Below are positions 34,732 through 44,500 of a DNA stretch of 52,358 bases, one piece after another. The position numbers and the translations under genes were made by a program. A model generated the notes under the pieces. The model was not told the origin of the DNA, ran no database searches, and saw only the letters and a program-made list of their open reading frames with translations. The stretch covers positions 1 to 52,358 of the forward strand of contig WTGF01000118.1 in NCBI GenBank assembly GCA_011525385.1. The letters are read 5' to 3'. The stretch is from Chloroflexota bacterium (GTDB taxonomy: Bacteria; Chloroflexota; Anaerolineae; Aggregatilineales; Phototrophicaceae). How positions within the stretch are numbered: position 1 is the stretch's first letter; every line of letters starts with the position of its first letter.

Positions 34732-35958
34732 TCAGCGGATTTCTCCTCGAAATATGCTGGCTAACGCCCCTTCGATCTGCAAAGACAAATTGTTCAAGAG
34801 AACCGCCGCCGACACCTGATCCAGGATCGACTCGGCCACCAAGACATCAATGGTCGCGAGGTAGCGCCCGCGCGTGTATAGCGACAACAGATGAACGCCC
34901 TCTTCGCCGTCACAAGTTTTGGCGCCGAGGCGATATATGTCGGGCATGGAAGCATCGCGCTCATAGCCATAGCTGTCCAGCCACAGCCACATGAACTGGT
35001 CATCCGCGGCAGCGCCAGGGGACGCGGCATCGGTGTAAACATCGACCCAGTAACCCAGCGACGAAAAGAAAACCGAAGCATCGCAGTCGCTGTTTTCGAT
35101 TTGCATTCGCTGGCGATACTGGTGTCCGTGTTCTTTGGCAAAGGTCGCGAAGCCGTCCTGCAAATCCGCCGCCACGGACGCGGACGCCAAGGCCTCGGTC
35201 GAGAAATAGCCGGAGCGTTCATTGACAAGTGACAGAGCGGGCGGCAGCGTGGTAGTAAAAGACGCAAATGCCGCGCTGACTTCTTCTTCGGTGGCCCGCG
35301 CGATTTCAGCCTCGGCGCTGTCGACCTGAGACGGATCGGTGATGATGAGCACGGTAAGCAGCATTTCCCCCGGTCCACTGGCCGTCTGTGGATCGCGCTC
35401 GCGGATCGCCAGGACGTTCTCTTGCCCGACGAGCACATCGCCAAAGATCGTGTGCTTGTAGTTAAGATGCGGTGTCGGGACGGTCGTGATGAAAAACTGG
35501 CTGCCGTTGGTGCCGGGACCGGCATTGGCCATCGCCAGCAAGCCCGGCCGATCAAATGTCAGGAAGCCAATCGGCTCGTCCTCGAACTGGTAGCCGGGAC
35601 CACCGCGACCGGTCGCGGTCGGGTCGCCGCCCTGCGCCATGAAGTTGGGAATAACGCGATGAAAGCTGGTGTTATCGTAATAGCCTTGTTCGGCCAGAAA
35701 GACGAAGTTGTTGACTGTGATCGGCGTCAGCTTTTCATACAGGTCCAGGTAAATCGCGCCGGCACTGGTGCAAAGAATGGCACGGTAGTCCTGGGTCTGG
35801 TCGATCACCTGTTCCGCCTGGGTGAATTGCATCATGGTCAGGTGGGCTGATTCCGCCGCGTCGCAGAGCACTTGCGGGTTTTGTCCTTCTTGTGCCGTCA
35901 CGATCGCTACCAGTCCGAAGCCGATCAATAGCACGAGCGGTAAGAGTTTTCTTTTCAT
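34732..35958 (-). CDS. Secreted cyclophilin-type peptidyl-prolyl isomerase
   Basis: A 408-residue exported protein. Signal peptide is residues 1-22 (cut near VTAQ). The cyclophilin domain spans about 55-200, with SFHRVIPNFMAQGGDPT (the catalytic Arg and Gln region), GSQFFITT and HTIFGDV in canonical order. A C-terminal region of about 200 residues, rich in Ala and Asp, is not part of cyclophilins and resembles nothing I know. It would speed proline isomerisation in proteins outside the membrane. It converges with the helical-repeat gene on its left and lies back to back with the DUF2461 gene. Confidence 0.88.
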   Translation of the reverse strand: MKRKLLPLVLLIGFGLVAIVTAQEGQNPQVLCDAAESAHLTMMQFTQAEQVIDQTQDYRAILCTSAGAIYLDLYEKLTPITVNNFVFLAEQGYYDNTSFHRVIPNFMAQGGDPTATGRGGPGYQFEDEPIGFLTFDRPGLLAMANAGPGTNGSQFFITTVPTPHLNYKHTIFGDVLVGQENVLAIRERDPQTASGPGEMLLTVLIITDPSQVDSAEAEIARATEEEVSAAFASFTTTLPPALSLVNERSGYFSTEALASASVAADLQDGFATFAKEHGHQYRQRMQIENSDCDASVFFSSLGYWVDVYTDAASPGAAADDQFMWLWLDSYGYERDASMPDIYRLGAKTCDGEEGVHLLSLYTRGRYLATIDVLVAESILDQVSAAVLLNNLSLQIEGALASIFRGEIR

Positions 35959-36121
35959 TGAGGTGTCCCTAGCGTCAAATGAGGGGTCAAGATTAGGTCA
36001 AGGCATTGTGCCCCAGCCCGCCCCGCTTGCATAGGCGGGATATTCCCCGGTCGCCTGTCATTGACAGCGCGAAGGCATCGGTTAGAATCACGATAAGCCT
36101 GCCAAACCTGCGAGGACAACA

Positions 36122-36826
36122 ATGAGCGACTTTCCCGGATTCCCGCTCGAAACGCAGCAATTCTTGCGAGACTTGCGCGAGAACAACACACGAGACTGGT
36201 TCGCCGCCAACAGAACCCGCTACGAAGAGGCCGTCAAGGCCCCCGCGGTGGCTTGGGTTGCCGCAATGGGCGCGCGCCTGCAATCGCTGGACCCGGACCT
36301 GGTCGTCGACCTGCGTACTAACGGCAGCGGCTCTTTGATGCGGGCTGCGCGGGACACGCGCTTCAGCAAGGACAAATCGCCCTACAAAACCAATATCGCC
36401 ATGATGTGGTGGCATGGCAGCGGAAAAAAAACGCAGCACCCGGCATTTGGCATGCAACTCACGCCAGACGACGCCGGCTTGATGACGGGCATGTTCCACT
36501 TTGCCAAACCAATGCTGGACGCCTATCGTCAGGCGGTCATTGATCCCGAGTTGGGGCTGGCCCTGCTTGACGCCAACGACGCCGTCGCCTCCGCGGGCTA
36601 CAAGATCTCTGGCCGGCATTACAAAAGAATGCCCAGGGGATTTGACAAGGACCATCCTCGCGGAGAATGGCTGAAGTACAATTCCTTACATGCCTACAAA
36701 GACGCGATCAATTGGGACACCGTGTCTTCACCGGTCTTCATTGATTTCTGCTTCGATCATTTTCAGCGAATGACGCCGATCTTGCATTGGCTGGTCGGCG
36801 TACAAGATCGCTTTGGCGGCGTCTAG
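36122..36826 (+). CDS. DUF2461 family protein
   Basis: A 234-residue protein that matches DUF2461 (TIGR02453), a widespread family of unknown function. The family opening FLRDLRENNTRDWFAANRTRYEEAVK (about 14-39) and the central DTRFSKDKSPYKTNIAMMWW (about 79-98) are clear, as is the later GFDKDHPRGEWLKYNSLHA. It has no signal peptide or membrane segment. It is divergent from the cyclophilin gene; the 160-base gap must hold both promoters. Confidence 0.9.
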   Translation: MSDFPGFPLETQQFLRDLRENNTRDWFAANRTRYEEAVKAPAVAWVAAMGARLQSLDPDLVVDLRTNGSGSLMRAARDTRFSKDKSPYKTNIAMMWWHGSGKKTQHPAFGMQLTPDDAGLMTGMFHFAKPMLDAYRQAVIDPELGLALLDANDAVASAGYKISGRHYKRMPRGFDKDHPRGEWLKYNSLHAYKDAINWDTVSSPVFIDFCFDHFQRMTPILHWLVGVQDRFGGV

Positions 36827-36893
36827 CGAATATCCGATGTCGACCTCCGTAGTTCCAAGTTAGTCATACGAAAAAGTGATCTGTCCACTACAA

Positions 36894-37020
36894 GTCTCCC
36901 CCGGCCCCTCTCCATTGCAATAGGTCGCGTAGACACTGACCTTCGAGAGCGGGAGCGCTAATAGCCGGATCTTGGATTAGATCCAGAACTCGCGCTAGAA
37001 ACGTGGTTGTTTCTCATAAT
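36894..37020. repeat. Degenerate G-rich repeat, copy D, with extended tail
   Basis: CTCCCCCGGCCCCTCTCC starting near 36896 resembles the antisense G-rich element. From about 36944 the next 75 bases match 50958-51030 over most positions (shared GGGAGCGCT, GATTAGAT/ACTAGATT, CTCGCTA and GTTG blocks). This is a longer, older member of the same dispersed family. Confidence 0.5.
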
Positions 37021-37130
37021 TTTCTTTTGTACTACCTCTGCTATAGAGCGCGCGCGAGCTTGAGGCGGTAGGCTCAAGCAACAACCGATCCTTCACGCAC
37101 TTCCAACTGTTAATCGTCCATGAAAGTATC

Positions 37131-37136
37131 TATAAT
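37131..37136 (+). promoter_or_regulatory. Candidate -10 box of the VWA gene
   Basis: A perfect TATAAT lies about 90 bases before the chosen GTG start. The best -35 candidate 17 bases upstream (TGTTAA) is poor. Confidence 0.35.
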
Positions 37137-37228
37137 CTGCGTATTTTGCGCTGGCCAATGACAAAGCCATGTGAATGGGTTAGATTTGCCCTTTGTGGTG
37201 GCGTCGCCAATGCCTCGGAGAACATGAC

Positions 37229-40200
37229 GTGAAGCGAATTAGCTGGGTTGTACTTGCCGTGATGATCGTGCTGCTGCCTTTGGGCTTGGTCAACACGCAG
37301 GACATGGCCGCTATCTCGCTGGATATCATCGGCATAGATTCAACCGAACTGTCAAATGTCTCCATCAACGCCAGCATTCTCGACGCCAGCGGCCAACTCG
37401 TCTCTGGCCTGGATGTCGACAACTTCTCGATCGGTGGCGATCTGGCGGGTTTGGCCAATGTGGCGCGTGTGGAGAACGTCACAGACGACGATTTGGGATT
37501 TGCCAGTGTTTTGGTGATTGATACCAGTAGCAGCATGGCTGATCGTCCCTTGCGACAAGCTAAACAAGCGGCCAGACAATATGTCAACGCCCTGCGGTCG
37601 AATGACCCGGTGGCCATCGTAACCTTCAGTACAACGGTCTCGCTGGTGGTGGATTACACAACGGACCGGGATCTGCTTCTTCGGGCCATCGACAGCCTGG
37701 CATATGGCGGACAAACCGCGCTCTACGACGCCACTTACCTGGGCATCGAGATCGCCAACCGCGCGCCTCTTCCGCGCCGCGCGGTCGTGATATTGAGCGA
37801 CGGCGGCGAATACGGCGATGTCAGCGTCCGCAATCGGGACGAAAGCATCAAGGCCGCTACCGTCAACGGCGTACCTGTATACACGGTTGGCTTGGGATGG
37901 TCGATTGACCGCCGCTTCCTGGAAATGGTTTCGGCTGAAACGAACGCCGAGTTTTACGACTCGCCGAGGCCGGAGCAACTGCTCACCGTATTCCAGAATC
38001 TGGCACATCTGTTCCGTACCCAATATATCATCAGCATGAATGTCGATGTTCCGGCCGACGGAACCCGTTATGACTTTTCCCTGGAAGTCACCGCCCCGGA
38101 CGGCCGCCATACATCCGGTATGGCGACCTTGCGCGCGCCCATTCCTATACCGCTACTATTCTTGCCCGACGACATTTTCGCGGAAGCACTGCGCGAAAAT
38201 ACACAGATCAAGGTCGAGATCCTGGCCGACCAAGACATCGAAAGCATCGAGATCGCGCTTGATGGCGAAGTCGTTTCTACTGAGGAGACTTTCACGATTG
38301 AACCGGCCAAGCAGGCGCCCGGCGAACACCGACTGGATATCACCGTCAGCGATGTCGAAGGCGATGTCGGCAGACTCACAAGAGAATTTGAGATCGCGGC
38401 CCTGCCCCCCACCGTTACGGACGATTTCGAAGCAGCGCCCCGGGCCGAAGTCCGTGATGTAGAAGTGATTAGGGTTAATGCAGGTGGCCAGACCGAGATT
38501 ACCAAGGTGGAGTTTTTCGTCGATGGCGAGCTCTTCGACGTTGATGAGGAAGCGCCCTACGAGTTCAATCTGGACCCCTTTGAACTGAGCCCCGGGGAGC
38601 ATACGCTGAGCATCCGCGCAACCAACGCCAGCGGTCAGAGCACCACGGTAGACAGTAAATTCGATGTAGATGTCATTGCGCCACGCCTGGAGATAGAAGG
38701 GGTGGCGGAAGACACAGTCATTAGCGACACCGTCGTCGGCAGTGTCTTGGCAACCGGGCAGTCGCCAATCACCTCCATAAGTACCGACCCCGGCGTGGCC
38801 GTTGTCGTTGAAGACAACCGGATGCAATTCACCTTGAATCCCGCCGACTTGCCGCCAGGGAGGAATACCATTGCTGTGCGCGCGGTGGATGCCGCAGGCG
38901 CGGAAATCGTCAAGACGCTGCAATTTGAAGTAGCCGCGCTGCCGCCCACTGTCGAACTCAGCGGCGTAGCGATTGACGCGATCTTGCAGGGAGCCCAGGA
39001 TGTGGAAGTGCGTGCCGGTGGGCAAACGGACATCACGCGAATCGAAGTCGCTTTCGATGACGGGCCACGCGAAGTAATCCGCGAAGAGGTCTTCACGATC
39101 CCGGCGGAACAGTTGGGAGATGGCGAGCACGAAGTCGAAGTAACCGTGCGCAATGCCGGTGGAGAGACTACCACTGTTACGCTGCCCTTTACAATAGCGC
39201 TGCCGCCGACGCCGACCTTCACGCCTACCACGACCGATACGCCCTTGCCGACGCATACGCCAACCTCGACGCCCACACCTACACACACGCCCTTGCCAAC
39301 GAACACACCCGTACCCAGCCAGACGCCATTGCCGACGGCAACCGAGTTGCGACCCGCTACTGACGCCCCTACCGCCACGGATGATCCAACCGCTACCGGC
39401 GCGCCAACGGAGGCGGCTTTAGCCGTTGTTACGGACGCGCCAACCGAGACCGATGTACCGGCTCCCACGGCAACAGACACCCCGTTACCGCCGGATACCG
39501 ATACGCCCCAGCCAACTGACACAAGCGCGCCCGAGCCGACTGTAACTGATACTGCGCCACCGACGGCGAGCTTCACCCCAGTTCCAACAGATACAGCGGT
39601 TCCGACGGATTCACCCGAGCCGACCAACACGGCAGCCCCGACCAACACAGCAGTGCCAACCCGTACACCAGAGCCAACGGAAACCAACACGCCAGGCCCG
39701 ACAGACACATCGGTTCCGACAGAGACGCCGGAGCCGACAGTCACATCGGTCCCAACCGATACGCCAATGCCGGCAGACACAGATACGCCAGAGCCGACTG
39801 ACACATCCCTCCCAACGAACACGCCAGCGCCGACGGATACAAATACGCCGGTCCCAACCGACACATCCGTTCCAACAAATACGCCCATGCCAACGGACAC
39901 CCATACGCCTGCCCCAACTGACACGCCAGCGCCGACGGATACAGATACGCCAGTCCCGACAGATACATTCGTCCCAACGGACACGCCAGAACCGACAGAC
40001 ACATCCGTCCCGACAGATACCAATACACCTGTTCCAACTAACACCAACACGCCAGTTCCGACCGACACCGACACGCCTGTCCCAACTGACACTGACACGC
40101 CTGTCCCGACAGATACATCCGTCCCGACAGATACCAATACACCTGTTCCGACCGACACTGACACGCCTGTTCCAACTAACACCAACACGCCCGTGCCGAC

Positions 40201-41257
40201 CGATACGCCTGTACCGACTGACACCGACACGCCAGAGCCGACCGACACTGATACGCCTGTACCGACTGACACCGACACGCCAGTTCCAACTGACACTGAC
40301 ACGCCTGTCCCGACAGATACCGATACGCCTGTCCCGACTGACACCGACACGCCAGAGCCGACTGACACGCCCGTGCCGACCGACACGCCTGTGCCGACAG
40401 ATACCGACACGCCTGTACCGACTGACACCGACACGCCTGTACCGACTGACACCGATACGCCCGTGCCGACTGACACCGACACGCCTGTGCCGACAGATAC
40501 CGATACGCCTGTTCCAACAGACACCGATACGCCAGAGCCGACCGACACCGACACGCCTGTGCCGACTGACACCGACACGCCTGTGCCGACCGACACCGAC
40601 ACACCTGTCCCGACCGACACCGACACGCCTGTGCCGACTGACACCGACACGCCAGAGCCGACTGACACTGATACGCCGGAGCCTACCGATACTAATACGC
40701 CAGAGCCAACTAGCACCGACACGCCTGTACCGACGGACACCGATACGCCCGTCCCGACTGACACCGACACGCCAGAGCCGACTGACACTGATACGCCGGA
40801 GCCCACCGCTACTAATACGCCAGAGCCAACTAGCACCGATACGCCCGTGCCGACGGACACCGACACACCGACGCCCACGGCTACTCCAACGCCAACTATC
40901 GATATCACGGAAACGGCTGAAGCCGAAGCAAGCCTGACCGCCGAAATTCAGGGAACGCTGGATCAGCGCGCGACCGAGGAAGCGGATCAGCGCGCGACTG
41001 AGGAAGCCGAAGAAACCGAAGAGCCCACCGAAGAAACGGCAGCGGTTCGACCGACGGTTACCGATGCGCCTACCCAGGCAGTGGTCGTCGAACCCACCGC
41101 CCAACCGACATTGACGCCCGTGACAATTACTGAAATCGAAGCGCCCAGCGCCGACGAACCGGATACGCGCGACGCGGTAATAGCGATCCTGGCGGTAGCT
41201 GCGGGGCTGCTGTTGCTGTTGCTGCTATTCTTGCTTTCGCGGCGCAACCGAAGCTAA
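37229..41257 (+). CDS. Giant surface-anchored VWA protein with Thr-Pro repeat stalk
   Basis: A 1342-residue exported protein. A signal peptide (1-23) precedes a von Willebrand A domain (about 90-270) with a complete MIDAS: Asp98-T-S-S-S, Thr in GGQTALYD, Asp in LSDGGE. Several Ig-like beta domains follow to about 655, repeating EHxLxIxVxNAxGE-type ends. A Thr/Pro/Asp-rich stalk of about 565 residues (660-1225) is built on the 8-residue unit TPVPTDTD. Then come an acidic ATEEA-rich segment and a C-terminal transmembrane helix with basic tail (AVIAILAVAAGLLLL...SRRNRS). There is no LPXTG. It probably holds an adhesion or binding head away from the cell. I use the GTG at 37229 with GGAG eight bases upstream; a TTG at 37193 would extend it. 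Confidence 0.85.
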   Translation: MKRISWVVLAVMIVLLPLGLVNTQDMAAISLDIIGIDSTELSNVSINASILDASGQLVSGLDVDNFSIGGDLAGLANVARVENVTDDDLGFASVLVIDTSSSMADRPLRQAKQAARQYVNALRSNDPVAIVTFSTTVSLVVDYTTDRDLLLRAIDSLAYGGQTALYDATYLGIEIANRAPLPRRAVVILSDGGEYGDVSVRNRDESIKAATVNGVPVYTVGLGWSIDRRFLEMVSAETNAEFYDSPRPEQLLTVFQNLAHLFRTQYIISMNVDVPADGTRYDFSLEVTAPDGRHTSGMATLRAPIPIPLLFLPDDIFAEALRENTQIKVEILADQDIESIEIALDGEVVSTEETFTIEPAKQAPGEHRLDITVSDVEGDVGRLTREFEIAALPPTVTDDFEAAPRAEVRDVEVIRVNAGGQTEITKVEFFVDGELFDVDEEAPYEFNLDPFELSPGEHTLSIRATNASGQSTTVDSKFDVDVIAPRLEIEGVAEDTVISDTVVGSVLATGQSPITSISTDPGVAVVVEDNRMQFTLNPADLPPGRNTIAVRAVDAAGAEIVKTLQFEVAALPPTVELSGVAIDAILQGAQDVEVRAGGQTDITRIEVAFDDGPREVIREEVFTIPAEQLGDGEHEVEVTVRNAGGETTTVTLPFTIALPPTPTFTPTTTDTPLPTHTPTSTPTPTHTPLPTNTPVPSQTPLPTATELRPATDAPTATDDPTATGAPTEAALAVVTDAPTETDVPAPTATDTPLPPDTDTPQPTDTSAPEPTVTDTAPPTASFTPVPTDTAVPTDSPEPTNTAAPTNTAVPTRTPEPTETNTPGPTDTSVPTETPEPTVTSVPTDTPMPADTDTPEPTDTSLPTNTPAPTDTNTPVPTDTSVPTNTPMPTDTHTPAPTDTPAPTDTDTPVPTDTFVPTDTPEPTDTSVPTDTNTPVPTNTNTPVPTDTDTPVPTDTDTPVPTDTSVPTDTNTPVPTDTDTPVPTNTNTPVPTDTPVPTDTDTPEPTDTDTPVPTDTDTPVPTDTDTPVPTDTDTPVPTDTDTPEPTDTPVPTDTPVPTDTDTPVPTDTDTPVPTDTDTPVPTDTDTPVPTDTDTPVPTDTDTPEPTDTDTPVPTDTDTPVPTDTDTPVPTDTDTPVPTDTDTPEPTDTDTPEPTDTNTPEPTSTDTPVPTDTDTPVPTDTDTPEPTDTDTPEPTATNTPEPTSTDTPVPTDTDTPTPTATPTPTIDITETAEAEASLTAEIQGTLDQRATEEADQRATEEAEETEEPTEETAAVRPTVTDAPTQAVVVEPTAQPTLTPVTITEIEAPSADEPDTRDAVIAILAVAAGLLLLLLLFLLSRRNRS
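39208..40905 (+). repeat. 24-bp tandem repeat tract encoding the Thr-Pro stalk
   Basis: A degenerate tandem array of a 24-bp unit encoding TPVPTDTD variants, most regular between about 40020 and 40870. The unit is a multiple of three, so copy-number change keeps the frame. A higher-order 120-bp duplication is visible: 40631-40740 and 40751-40860 are nearly identical. Spacers are too short and coding is continuous, so it is not a CRISPR array. Confidence 0.9.
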
Positions 41258-41436
41258 TTTGAGACGCGCCTGGCCTTGATGCGTATGTAGGGTAGAGACC
41301 GGGCTATCTCTGCCCTGCTCTTTCCAGCAAAGCTCGTTGCTATATGCAAGGAGAAAATTTGTTATCCTGTGTGAGCTTGAGATTCCCGGGGGTTTTCGCT
41401 GGTTACGCGCCGAGTGGTTGTTGATGGAGACTACCC

Positions 41437-41853
41437 ATGAGAGACTTTGCAATTCGAGTGCTGATCAATGCAGTAGCTATCGCGGTGACAGCAATATTGA
41501 TCCCCAATATCCAGGTCGCGAACAATGACATCACCACTCTCTTGATTATCGGCCTGATCTTCGGCGTGGTTAATTCCATGCTCAAGCCGATCCTGATCGT
41601 GCTAACCTGTCCTGCGGTGTTATTGTCGCTGGGCTTGTTTATCCTGGTCATCAACGGTGTGATGCTCTTGATCACGGATGCGCTGGCGGGCGACCGCCTG
41701 GTCATTCAGGGCGGCATCTGGACAGCCATCCTCGGCGGAATGGTCATGGGCATCGTGTCGATGTTTCTCGAATCCGTACTACGTTTGAATGACGACGATG
41801 TAGAAACGGGAGACGATGTTGTCATATTCACGGATGCCGACAAAGTCAAATGA
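41437..41853 (+). CDS. Phage-holin-IV-fold membrane protein (YvlD-like)
   Basis: A 138-residue integral membrane protein with four predicted helices, matching the Phage_holin_4_2 / superfamily IV holin family that includes YvlD. The FGVVNSMLKPILIVLTCPAVLLSLGLFILVINGVMLLITD run (about 48-88) is typical: an N-x-x-x-K-P motif followed by two long hydrophobic helices. Despite the name, most members are chromosomal envelope proteins with no lysis role. An acidic C-terminal tail is present. It is a single gene between the VWA and GT4 genes. Confidence 0.85.
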   Translation: MRDFAIRVLINAVAIAVTAILIPNIQVANNDITTLLIIGLIFGVVNSMLKPILIVLTCPAVLLSLGLFILVINGVMLLITDALAGDRLVIQGGIWTAILGGMVMGIVSMFLESVLRLNDDDVETGDDVVIFTDADKVK

Positions 41854-41963
41854 CCGAAGCCGCCCCCGATCCCGTCCCTGACCGCTCCAGCGCCCCAGCC
41901 AAGCATCTGTGGACGCTTGCTGGAAGTGCTGTTTTCATGCCAGTCGCGTAGGGAAAGGCATTT

Positions 41964-43151
41964 GTGCTGAAACGAACCGCCGTCTGCTGGATCAGCAGCG
42001 CGAGATATAGCTGTCCGCTCGACCCCACTAATGCTCGAAAATGGGAGTTGCTGACGCAACTGCGTGACTACGATATTCGTGTGATCGGTTTCTCAGCGTC
42101 GCTCCGTCCTCTGGCCTTTCGTGAACAAGCCGGCTTCTATCTCCTCCCACAACCCCCCTCATCGGTATTGCGCTATTTGACGTTTTTTGCTTTGGCGCCC
42201 GCCCTGCTGTTAGCGCTTGTCATTCGTCACGACTGCCGTGTCCTGGTGGCGCAAAGCCCCTTTGAAGGCACGATCGCCGCCCTGGTTAAAGGTCTCAGCC
42301 CTTTGTTTGGCAAGCGGCCGAAGCTCATCATTGAGAATCACAATAACTTTGAAGAAGACCTGTTTTTACAGCGTAAGATTCCATTTATGAGCGCTTACCG
42401 CGCGCTTATGTTGGGCCTGGCCCGATATGCCTTTACACGTGGAGACGCCCTACGCGTGATATCAACATCGACGAGCGAACGCGCGGGCCATTACGCGCCC
42501 GACTTGCCGCAAGTTCGCTTCATGACCTGGAGCGACACCGATGTTTTTCGCGCCGCCGGGCGCAGGATTCCGCTGGCCGAGGCGACTGACCTGGTTTACG
42601 CGGGTGTTCTGATTCCTCGTAAAGGCGTAGATCTACTCCTGGAATCCTTTGCCCGGCTTGATCATCCCCGGGCACAACTTCATTTGCTCGGACATCCTGA
42701 AAACGTCGATTATGCCAGTGAATTGAAAAAGCAAGCGCAGGACCTTGGGATCGCTAGTCGTGTCCGTTTCCATGGAGCGGTCTCCCAATGGGATCTGGCT
42801 GAGTATTTCGGCAGCGCGCGCGCCCTGGTCTTGCCCTCCCTTTCGGAAGGATTGGGACGTGTAGTCGTGGAGGCGATGCTCACGGGTACGCCGGTCATCG
42901 GCAGCCGCGTCGGCGGCATACCAGATCTGATTCAAGATGGTGAAAACGGCTACCTGATTGAGAGCGGGAATGTCGACGCGCTGACGTTTGCGCTGGAGAA
43001 GATTTACGCCGCAGACGTCGAGCAACTGGGTCGACAAGCGCGCGACTTTGCCCGGCAATTCTTTTCGCCAGAAAAATACCTTGATGGCTATCGGCGTCTA
43101 TTCGAACTGGTCATGGACAGCGACATCCGATCCGATCGCGCTTCACCGTGA
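41964..43151 (+). CDS. GT4-family glycosyltransferase
   Basis: A 395-residue retaining glycosyltransferase of the GT-B fold. The nucleotide-sugar half has VYAGVLIPRKGVDLLLESF (about 208-226), HLLGHP, and the EX7E region SLSEGLGRVVVEAMLTGTPVIGSRVGGIPDLI (about 293-324). The N-terminal half carries the acceptor site. It starts at GTG 41964 with AGGGAAAGG upstream. Its stop TGA overlaps the GTG of the MATE gene, so the two are coupled. It probably builds surface glycan or glycolipid. Confidence 0.9.
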   Translation: MLKRTAVCWISSARYSCPLDPTNARKWELLTQLRDYDIRVIGFSASLRPLAFREQAGFYLLPQPPSSVLRYLTFFALAPALLLALVIRHDCRVLVAQSPFEGTIAALVKGLSPLFGKRPKLIIENHNNFEEDLFLQRKIPFMSAYRALMLGLARYAFTRGDALRVISTSTSERAGHYAPDLPQVRFMTWSDTDVFRAAGRRIPLAEATDLVYAGVLIPRKGVDLLLESFARLDHPRAQLHLLGHPENVDYASELKKQAQDLGIASRVRFHGAVSQWDLAEYFGSARALVLPSLSEGLGRVVVEAMLTGTPVIGSRVGGIPDLIQDGENGYLIESGNVDALTFALEKIYAADVEQLGRQARDFARQFFSPEKYLDGYRRLFELVMDSDIRSDRASP

Positions 43152-44500
43152 CAGACAACAATCCGCTCATCATTGAAGACATCCCCAAACTAATTCGCAA
43201 GATCGGCGTCCCGGTTGGCATTGGCGTTCTCTTCAACAATCTATTTCAGATCGTAGATACCTTTTATGCCGGGGCGATTTCGAAAGAGGCGCTGGCGGCG
43301 TTGGCGCTGTCCTTTCCCATTTATTTCATCGTCATCGGGCTGGCAAGTGGATTGGGCACCGGGACTTCCGCCCTGATCGGCAATGCGCTGGGCGACGGAA
43401 AGCGAGATGACGCTGTCTTTGTCGTCGCTCAGGGTCTGTCCTTGACCGTTCTGCTGAGCCTGATAACAGCCGGCGCAGGATTAGCGATTTCGCCGCGGCT
43501 GTTTGAGATTCTGGGCGCATCCGGCGCTACCGTCGCCTTCAACATGAGCTATATAAGGCCGATCTTTTTGGGGACCACTTTTTTCAATCTTGTTTTCATG
43601 TTTCACGCAGCACTCGCCGCGCAAGGCGATACGCGTCCCTTTCGCAACTTCCTGATCGTGGGGTTCCTGCTCAATATCGTGCTGGATCCCTGGTTCATAT
43701 ATGGAGGCTACGGTATACCGGCCTTGGGTATCGCCGGCGTAGGCCTGGCAACCGCGATGATCCAGGGGATCGGCGCCATTTACCTGGGTGTTACTGCCTG
43801 GCGGTCGGACCTGTTTCGGTATTTTCGCACGCGCATGATCAGGCCAAATCCGGCGCAGATACTGTCGATCATCAAGCAGGGGCTGCCACCGGCGCTTGAC
43901 CTGAGTACGGTATCGGTTGGCACCTTTGTCGTGACTTACTTTGTCAGCCGCTTTGGCACAGAAGCGGTAGCCGCATTTGGCATTGCCAGTCGGCTTGACC
44001 AGCTTTTCTGGCTTCCGCTAATAGGCCTAGAGGTGGCGACCTTGGTGCTCATCGCCCAAAACAATGGCGCCCGCCGCTACGACCGCATGTGGCAAGTCTT
44101 CAACACCGCCCTGCGCTACGGCATGGTATTGATGATCGCCGGTGGCTTCATCATCTTCGTATTTGCGTATGAGCTCATCGACATTTTCAGCGACGATTCA
44201 GCGATCATCTCGACCGGCATGGCATACCTGCGCATTAGCGTACTTGCCGCTTGGTCTAAACCCTTCGGATTTATCGGCTTTGCAGCCCTGCGCGGCATCA
44301 AGCGACCATTGCTTCCGATGGCGATCAGCATGGCTCGGATGATTTTCTTGCCCGCCGCTGTGCTAACCGTCGTGATTGTATGGCTGGGAGCAGGACTGGA
44401 GATCATCTGGTGGACAATCACGTGGATAACAATTGCTACCGGTCTGGTCGCCTGGTATGCCGTGCGCAAACTGATGCCGCGCCCGTCGCCTAGCGACTGA
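43148..44500 (+). CDS. MATE-family efflux transporter
   Basis: A 450-residue multidrug/oligosaccharidyl-lipid exporter superfamily protein with about 12 transmembrane helices in two similar halves. The opening LIRKIGVPVGIGVLFNNLFQIVDTFYAGAISKEALAALALSFP (about 15-57) and GLGTGTSALIGNALGDGKRDDA (about 67-88) are MATE hallmarks. It exchanges cations or drugs, or might flip a lipid-linked product given the coupled GT4 gene. The GTG start overlaps the upstream stop. Its 3' end overlaps by 11 bases the end of the leftward GT39-like gene. Confidence 0.92.
   Translation: MTDNNPLIIEDIPKLIRKIGVPVGIGVLFNNLFQIVDTFYAGAISKEALAALALSFPIYFIVIGLASGLGTGTSALIGNALGDGKRDDAVFVVAQGLSLTVLLSLITAGAGLAISPRLFEILGASGATVAFNMSYIRPIFLGTTFFNLVFMFHAALAAQGDTRPFRNFLIVGFLLNIVLDPWFIYGGYGIPALGIAGVGLATAMIQGIGAIYLGVTAWRSDLFRYFRTRMIRPNPAQILSIIKQGLPPALDLSTVSVGTFVVTYFVSRFGTEAVAAFGIASRLDQLFWLPLIGLEVATLVLIAQNNGARRYDRMWQVFNTALRYGMVLMIAGGFIIFVFAYELIDIFSDDSAIISTGMAYLRISVLAAWSKPFGFIGFAALRGIKRPLLPMAISMARMIFLPAAVLTVVIVWLGAGLEIIWWTITWITIATGLVAWYAVRKLMPRPSPSD

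Noticed and set aside
40020..40870. Possible CRISPR array because of regular short repeats
   Set aside because: There are no unique spacers, the units abut, the period is a multiple of three, and the plus strand codes continuously.
38635..40908. 757-codon open frame on the minus strand (Val-Ser-Gly-Thr repeats)
   Set aside because: It is the antisense of the Thr-Pro stalk; the 24-bp repeat keeps every frame free of stops. It has no ribosome site or family features.
39611..41104. 497-codon Arg/Gly/Val-rich minus-strand frame
   Set aside because: Another antisense shadow of the same repeat tract, with composition set by the repeat.
41437..41853. Phage lysis holin
   Set aside because: The family name is historical; the gene is a lone chromosomal membrane protein with no endolysin or phage genes beside it.
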